A stretch of 8,552 nucleotides of DNA, from positions 1 through 8,552 of the forward strand of contig JAIRRM010000072.1 of NCBI GenBank assembly GCA_031255975.1. The letters are read 5' to 3'. This document shows positions 5,786 through 8,552 of this stretch, piece by piece (position 1 is the first letter of the stretch; every line of letters begins with the position of its first letter). The notes under the pieces are model-generated. The model made no database searches. It was not told the origin of the DNA and saw only the letters and a program-made list of their open reading frames with translations. The position numbers were made by a program, and so were the translations under genes. This DNA is from Propionibacteriaceae bacterium. Its GTDB lineage: Bacteria; Actinomycetota; Actinomycetes; Propionibacteriales; Propionibacteriaceae.

Positions 5786-7979
5786 TCTGTGCTGGTTGCT
5801 GTCGGGCGGCCGCCAGTGCGGGCAATGCAGAGGCTAACGCGCCGACCAGTACACCGACCGCCAAACCGACCAGCGGTATCGGCAGCCCCAGGCTCAGTGG
5901 CCACGCTTTTAGGTGGGCGACGCTGGCGGCGAAAACAGTTCCCGCCGCCACGCCAATGACACCACCCGCCACCCCGAGGGCGATACCTTCGTACATAAAC
6001 AGCCGCCAGATGGCACCACGGCTAGCCCCAAAAGCGCGGCGCAATGCGATCTCGGGCACGCGATGTTGCACCGACAGGAGCATGGCGGTTCCGGCGGAAA
6101 GCCCAGAGAGCACCAGCACCACCCCGGCGATGATGCCGAGGAACCCCACCAGATCGGAGCGAATGCCGGCTTGCAGATTGGCCAACTGCGAAACTGTGGA
6201 GACCTGTATCGCCCCGGCGTTGGTGGGGCGTAAAACCAAGGGAATCGCTTTCGCCAGCGGTTCGGCCCAGCCGCTGTGGGTGCGTACCAGCAGGTAGGCG
6301 TCTGCGGCTCCCTGTAGATACGGGGCGACCGCGCGCGAAAAAAACGCCGCGGAATCCACCAGCGGGTCGCCGGTGGGGGTGAGTACGGCGACCACACTGG
6401 TTAGGTGTCCGTTCACCCAGATGCCCATATCTGGCCCGGCTTCCGACACACCGAGATTTTCGGCGGCCAATGCGCCAAGCACTACGGTGCGACCGCCCCA
6501 GGTGTTGCTGAGCAGGTCGATGCGACCGGATGCGGCGGTGAGGCCGTACGTGACAAGGTAATCCGTCTCGGTGACGAAAAGACGGCCGGGGAAGATGGTC
6601 GGCGCGTTGTTATGGGAGGCGGGTAGCGCGCGGGTGATGCCGTTGGCTTGCGGGCCGAAAGTGCGCACTGGAACGGCGGTCGCCACGCCGTCCACTGCCT
6701 TGAGTTGGGCGATGGCACCATCGGGGAGGGTGGGGTCTAATAGAAAGTTGTCGTCCGATTCCGTGGTGGTCACCCGGATTTCGTTACTGGCGGCCTCCGT
6801 CAGCCGTTCCACGATACTGCCGGTGGCGGATTGCGTGAGTGCCAGTGACGCGGTGAGCGAGGTGATGCCTAGGACGTACGCAAGCAGCACCAGCACGGAG
6901 CGTAGCGGACGCAACAAGGGTGCTTTGAGTGCATCGAGTACCTCCATGGCATGTGCGGTACGCACGTTGCCCGCCGGCGGAATGCTGCGGTGCAACTCCC
7001 CGTTTGACAGTCGAGTCGAAGACAGACGAACTCCCCCGTCGTCATGGCCTTGCTCTTCGTCATCGCGGGAGTGTTTTCCGTCATCACGGGCTTGACCCGT
7101 GATCTCATCCGAGGATTCTGTAGTTTCCAGCGGCATCCCGTTGCGGCCTTGTCTTCCGTCACTATGGCGTTGTCTTTCGTCATCGCGGGAGTGTTTTTCG
7201 TCATCGCGGCCTTGCTCTTCGTCATCACGGGAGTGTTTTCCGTCATCACGGGCTTGACCCGTGATCTCATCCGAAGATTCCGTCGTTTCTCGCAGCACCC
7301 CGTCGCGGATTTCCAGCACCCGCGCCGCCGCGCCGCCGACGATGGGGTCATGAGTGACTACCACCACCGCCGTATCCTGCGAACTGATCTCTCCTAGCAG
7401 CGCGACGAGGGCGGCGGTGGAGTCGGAATCAAGCGCGCCAGTCGGTTCGTCCGCAAGCAACAGGTCAGGTGCGGTGACCAGGGCGCGGGCCACCGATACC
7501 CGCTGCTTTTCACCACCGGACAGGTCTCCCGCGCGGCGATCCTCAAAACCGGCCAGGCCAACACGAGCAAGTTCAACGGCCACCAGTGGCAACTGCTCAT
7601 CCGATGGCACGCCTCGTACGCGCAATCCCAACGCGACATTCTCAGCCACCGATTCATCGGCGTTTAGGTACGAGTTTTGGAACACGAAACCAACGCGGCG
7701 GCTACGTAGTTCGTTGCGCCCGTCCTCGTCTAACCGCGCCACGTCCACGCCGTCGAAGAGATATTCACCCGTGGTGGTCGTGTCGAGCAGGCCAAGGATC
7801 GAAAGCAGGGTGGTCTTACCAGAGCCGGACGGCCCGACGATGGCCACAAAATCTTGGGGACGGATGATGGTGGTGGCATCTCGCAACGCTTGGATGTTGC
7901 CCGCGACCGTTTTGCTCACCCCGGTGAGCGAGACAAGCGGTGGCCTTGAACCAGCCAACGCGGCAGAATCTTCGCTCAC
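5769..7979 (-). CDS. MacB-like fused ABC transporter (ATPase plus permease) with repeat-bearing linker
   Basis: A 736-residue single chain. The ATPase domain (about 14-230) has Walker A GPSGSGKTT (49-57), Q-loop Gln101, signature LSGGEKQR (153-160), Walker B LLLADE (173-178) and the switch His210. A hydrophilic repeat-rich linker (about 231-335) follows. Then come a first membrane helix (about 358-380), a large extracellular domain (about 381-605) and three more helices (about 610-636, 666-688, 700-722), ending ARQQPAQILRGV. This is the four-helix FtsX/MacB topology; MacB-type proteins are mechanotransmission exporters of peptides, lipids or antibiotics. The start is GTG at 7979, overlapping the TGA of the adaptor gene as GTGA, so the two are coupled. 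The linker is unusually long and consists of Asp/Arg/Glu/His heptads from inserted DNA repeats. The substrate is unknown. Known MacB-type members export macrolides, toxins or lantibiotics, but nothing in the window selects one. Confidence 0.92.
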   Translation of the reverse strand: MSEDSAALAGSRPPLVSLTGVSKTVAGNIQALRDATTIIRPQDFVAIVGPSGSGKTTLLSILGLLDTTTTGEYLFDGVDVARLDEDGRNELRSRRVGFVFQNSYLNADESVAENVALGLRVRGVPSDEQLPLVAVELARVGLAGFEDRRAGDLSGGEKQRVSVARALVTAPDLLLADEPTGALDSDSTAALVALLGEISSQDTAVVVVTHDPIVGGAAARVLEIRDGVLRETTESSDEITGQARDDGKHSRDDEEQGRDDEKHSRDDERQRHSDGRQGRNGMPLETTESSDEITGQARDDGKHSRDDEEQGHDDGGVRLSSTRLSNGELHRSIPPAGNVRTAHAMEVLDALKAPLLRPLRSVLVLLAYVLGITSLTASLALTQSATGSIVERLTEAASNEIRVTTTESDDNFLLDPTLPDGAIAQLKAVDGVATAVPVRTFGPQANGITRALPASHNNAPTIFPGRLFVTETDYLVTYGLTAASGRIDLLSNTWGGRTVVLGALAAENLGVSEAGPDMGIWVNGHLTSVVAVLTPTGDPLVDSAAFFSRAVAPYLQGAADAYLLVRTHSGWAEPLAKAIPLVLRPTNAGAIQVSTVSQLANLQAGIRSDLVGFLGIIAGVVLVLSGLSAGTAMLLSVQHRVPEIALRRAFGASRGAIWRLFMYEGIALGVAGGVIGVAAGTVFAASVAHLKAWPLSLGLPIPLVGLAVGVLVGALASALPALAAARQQPAQILRGV
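7083..7103. repeat. Perfect 21-bp palindrome, copy 2
   Basis: Identical to the copy at 7245-7265 and exactly 162 bp from it. The flanks on the transporter 5' side have diverged slightly (five differences in about 24 bases), while the palindrome has no change. Confidence 0.85.
7245..7265. repeat. Perfect 21-bp palindrome, copy 1
   Basis: ATCACGGG and CCCGTGAT flank a CTTGA loop (8+5+8). It codes for ITGQARD in the transporter linker. Its form and its position within a coding gene recall short palindromic elements that spread in bacterial genomes, such as the Rickettsia palindromic elements; membership in a known family is not shown. Confidence 0.85.
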
Positions 7980-8552
7980 TCGCGTTCCCCGGTTAACACC
8001 ACTTCGACGCCGGGGGTCAGCTCAGCCGATGCGTCAATGATGGCGTAACCACCCGCCTGAGCGATGACCCGCACCGGAACCTGGGTGTCTGGTTTGTTGG
8101 CAGCGGCCGCGGCGCGAAATATGTACGTCGTGCCATCGGCATGGTGCCGTATCGCCAGTAGTGGCACCGCCGGAGCGGTGGGGACTTCGCCCAACTCGGT
8201 GACTATTGCCGGTCGCCCTACCAAAATGGGGTCGTCCATGTCCGCCGCGGAGACCAGCCCGTCCGGTATTTCGACGGTCACGTCGTAACCAGGCATCTCG
8301 CCGTTACTGCCGGAGATGAAGTCGGAAACGGCGATAACCACTGACTCGGCGATCCCCGTGCTGCCGACCTGCACCCTGACCGGTGTCCCCACCTTGAGCA
8401 CTTCGGCTTGCAGCATGTCGGCACGGACGGTGATCCGCGCTGGCTGCACGTTCAGGATGGCCATTGGGTGTTCGGCGTCTATCGCCTGTCCTACCACCGC
8501 CACGTCAGCCACCTCAAGCCCACTACTGGGAACACCCGTAGTGTGTGAGAAT
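7976..8552 (-). CDS. Membrane-fusion (MacA-like) adaptor, C-terminal part (runs off the window)
   Basis: The frame is open to the window edge; a GTG at 8512 is internal, since 13 further sense codons precede it (beginning FSHTTGVPSSGLEVADV). About 192 residues are visible. VVGQAIDAEHPMAIL, ITVRADMLQAEVLKVGTPVRVQVGSTGIAESVVIAV and YDVTVEIPDGL form the beta-barrel region of HlyD/MacA adaptors. VPLLAIRHHADGTTYIF and QVPVRVIAQAGGYAIIDASAELTPGVEVVLTG form the membrane-proximal domain, which normally ends with such a PGxxVVLTG motif. The protein would be anchored by its missing N-terminus and would link the downstream MacB-like exporter to the cell surface. The stop overlaps the transporter's GTG start. 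Confidence 0.85.
   Translation of the reverse strand, partial: FSHTTGVPSSGLEVADVAVVGQAIDAEHPMAILNVQPARITVRADMLQAEVLKVGTPVRVQVGSTGIAESVVIAVSDFISGSNGEMPGYDVTVEIPDGLVSAADMDDPILVGRPAIVTELGEVPTAPAVPLLAIRHHADGTTYIFRAAAAANKPDTQVPVRVIAQAGGYAIIDASAELTPGVEVVLTGERE

Larger units (their letters stand above)
7041..7289 (-). repeat. In-frame 21-bp repeat array with duplicated 87-bp unit inside the transporter gene
   Basis: An 87-bp segment occurs twice, at 7203-7289 and 7041-7127, with a 162-bp (54-codon) period. It encodes ETTESSDEITGQA followed by heptads. Between and within the copies, 21-bp units run in tandem and alternate in type: RDDGKHS, RDDEEQG, RDDEKHS, RDDERQR, HSDGRQG (residues 244-278), then RDDGKHS and RDDEEQG again (298-311). 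Because 21 and 162 are multiples of three, the reading frame is kept. All three minus-strand frames stay open across most of the array and the opposite strand has an open hydrophobic frame. Confidence 0.93.

Noticed and set aside
5671..6297. 208-codon plus-strand frame opposite the transporter gene
   Set aside because: Antisense to the permease domain, arginine/proline/threonine-rich, with no recognisable domain.
7041..7289. CRISPR array
   Set aside because: Units of 21 bp are directly adjacent without unique spacers, lie inside a coding frame, and no cas gene is near.
7044..7397. 117-codon plus-strand hydrophobic frame in the repeat array
   Set aside because: The apparent membrane helices come from the repeats read backwards; no ribosome-binding site, and it lies opposite the ATPase C-terminus and linker.
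8510..8512. GTG as the start of the adaptor gene
   Set aside because: The frame continues open upstream to the window edge and the protein lacks the membrane anchor and hairpin region expected at the N-terminus.

Overview
The window looks like a chromosomal stretch from a high-GC Gram-positive, probably an actinobacterium. The evidence is high-GC codon use, frequent GTG starts, GTGA start/stop overlaps, two divergent genes with -10 boxes only 6-8 nt before their ATG (leaderless style), and a Gram-positive-type lipoprotein signal. No marker allows a genus call. There is no IS element, integrase or CRISPR array.

Layout: (1) 1-662, minus strand: an lrgA-lrgB pair, with lrgB cut by the window edge. 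(2) 677-793, minus strand: a tRNA-Ser(CGA) gene with encoded CCA, followed by a 12-bp hairpin. (3) 820-1617, minus strand: a nitroreductase of the TM1586-like family. (4) 1675-2106, plus strand: a small protein with an HEAAH metalloprotease-like motif, transcribed divergently from the nitroreductase. (5) 2193-5509, plus strand: a cassette of a DUF4358-type lipoprotein, an AlgI-like MBOAT O-acyltransferase and an AlgX/AlgJ-like DHHW protein. Together these look like a cell-surface glycan O-acylation module. (6) 5510-5768: mostly non-coding, with a possible small ORF or gene remnant and a tandem 20-bp repeat. (7) 5769-8552, minus strand: an efflux-type operon of a membrane-fusion (MacA-like) adaptor, cut by the window edge, followed by a fused ATPase-permease (MacB-like).

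How the genes work together: the MBOAT protein would carry acyl groups across the membrane, and the membrane-anchored DHHW protein, with an SGNH-type Asp/His and Ser, would place them on a glycan outside the cell. The DUF4358 lipoprotein is an accessory of unknown role. The adaptor and MacB-like protein form a second exporting machine, translationally coupled through a GTGA overlap.

The most unusual structure is in the MacB-like gene. Between the ATPase and permease domains it carries an in-frame array of 21-bp (7-residue) repeats and two copies of a perfect 21-bp palindrome, inside an 87-bp segment duplicated 162 bp apart. This resembles palindromic selfish elements that settle inside coding genes. 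Second in interest are a long nested hairpin between the lipoprotein and MBOAT genes and a duplication of the 3' end of the transporter gene.
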